Positions 50,013-50,239 of a stretch of 50,239 bases of DNA are shown here, piece by piece. The stretch is taken from NCBI RefSeq assembly GCF_958445495.1, contig NZ_CAUCSQ010000033.1, positions 1 to 50,239 on the forward strand, written 5' to 3'. This DNA comes from an uncultured Bacteroides sp. GTDB taxonomy: Bacteria > Bacteroidota > Bacteroidia > Bacteroidales > Bacteroidaceae. A program made the translations under genes and the position numbers. A model generated the notes under the pieces. The model was not told where the DNA came from. It ran no database searches and worked only from the letters and a program-made list of their open reading frames with translations. Numbering within the stretch: position 1 is the first letter of the stretch; every line of letters starts with the position of its first letter.

Positions 50013-50239
50013 CCTTATTTGATGATGGATAAAGCCCTGTAATGTGTACTGTACAGGATTTAGTTGGCAACTTCGCTTGTCATACCTAAGCTGGTTTACC
50101 CGATATTTTTTTTAACCTGAACAAGTTCACCTGTCCCTTGGTAATTCCTGTATGGGTTGTCATTTTAGAGCACTGGCGGTTCTTCCTTCCGTCCGCTTCT
50201 TCCCGTGCATACCCGTTTTTCCCCGTACTTTTCCGCCTG

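Larger units (their letters stand above)
49467..50239. other. Gene-poor right end of the window
   Basis: Apart from the hairpin at 49643-49694, the palindrome array at 49822-50012 and a small odd palindrome TGTAC-T-GTACA at 50045-50055, I see no supported gene in these 773 bases. A minus-strand frame remains open from about 50080 to the window edge and could be the 3' end of an outside gene, but nothing in it is recognisable. Confidence 0.5.

Noticed and set aside
50080..50239. Minus-strand open frame running off the right edge
   Set aside because: About 50 codons, no recognisable motif; cannot be told from chance without the flanking sequence.

Overview
The window looks like a chromosomal segment of a gut Bacteroides (Bacteroidota). 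The signs are three tandem fimbrillin-family lipoproteins, many lipoproteins and beta-barrel proteins, a ROK-type glucokinase and malate dehydrogenase of Bacteroides type, promoters that match the Bacteroides -7 element TAnnTTTG, and mostly weak Shine-Dalgarno sequences. I see no rRNA, tRNA, insertion sequence or CRISPR array. About 40 protein genes, one ABC-transporter gene relic and two unusual palindrome arrays are supported.

Layout. (1) 70-5969 (+): a tripartite RND efflux operon (TolC-like, adaptor, pump) ending in a small PII-like protein. (2) 6045-11866 (-): a visibly AT-rich five-gene block of mostly envelope proteins (transglutaminase-like lipoprotein, coiled-coil lipoprotein, O-antigen-ligase/TPR membrane protein, papain-fold-like lipoprotein, small membrane protein), probably acquired. 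(3) 12142-15911 (+): two SGNH hydrolase-like proteins and an MBOAT acyltransferase with overlapping reading frames, probably an extracytoplasmic O-acylation machine. (4) 16044-18448 (+): a P1B-type Zn/Cd/Pb ATPase with a Fur-family regulator and palindromic sites over the promoter. (5) 18514-23396: mdh (-), a CvfB-like S1 protein (+), two secreted proteins (+), and bifunctional msrAB (-).

(6) 23447-38717 (-) is the most interesting part. A lipoprotein-like LytS-type sensor kinase and a LytTR response regulator lie upstream of a nine-gene run with gaps of 12-50 nt: beta-propeller/OmpA-like protein, secreted caspase-like (clan CD) peptidase, small beta-barrel protein, three fimbrillins, LPP20-like protein, DUF4384-like protein and a transglutaminase-like protein, possibly followed by msrAB. 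Every product of the run has an export signal. The propeller and caspase proteins share a colinear module of about 125 residues, which argues that they act together. I propose a surface-fimbria assembly or processing system in which the clan CD peptidase matures the fimbrillins, by analogy with gingipains.

(7) 38907-49466: a decayed MacB-type ATPase fragment, rokA (+), rplS (-), a three-gene operon with a 5'-nucleotidase split into two genes in reversed domain order plus a GH3/beta-lactamase-like fusion (+), a beta-barrel protein and a DUF4136 lipoprotein (-), a MarR regulator (-) and a sigma-54-dependent response regulator (+). Two arrays of short palindromes, at 40490-40573 and 49822-50012, share a 22-bp period and a variable centre but have different arm sequences; they lie beyond transcription terminators and match no element class I can name.
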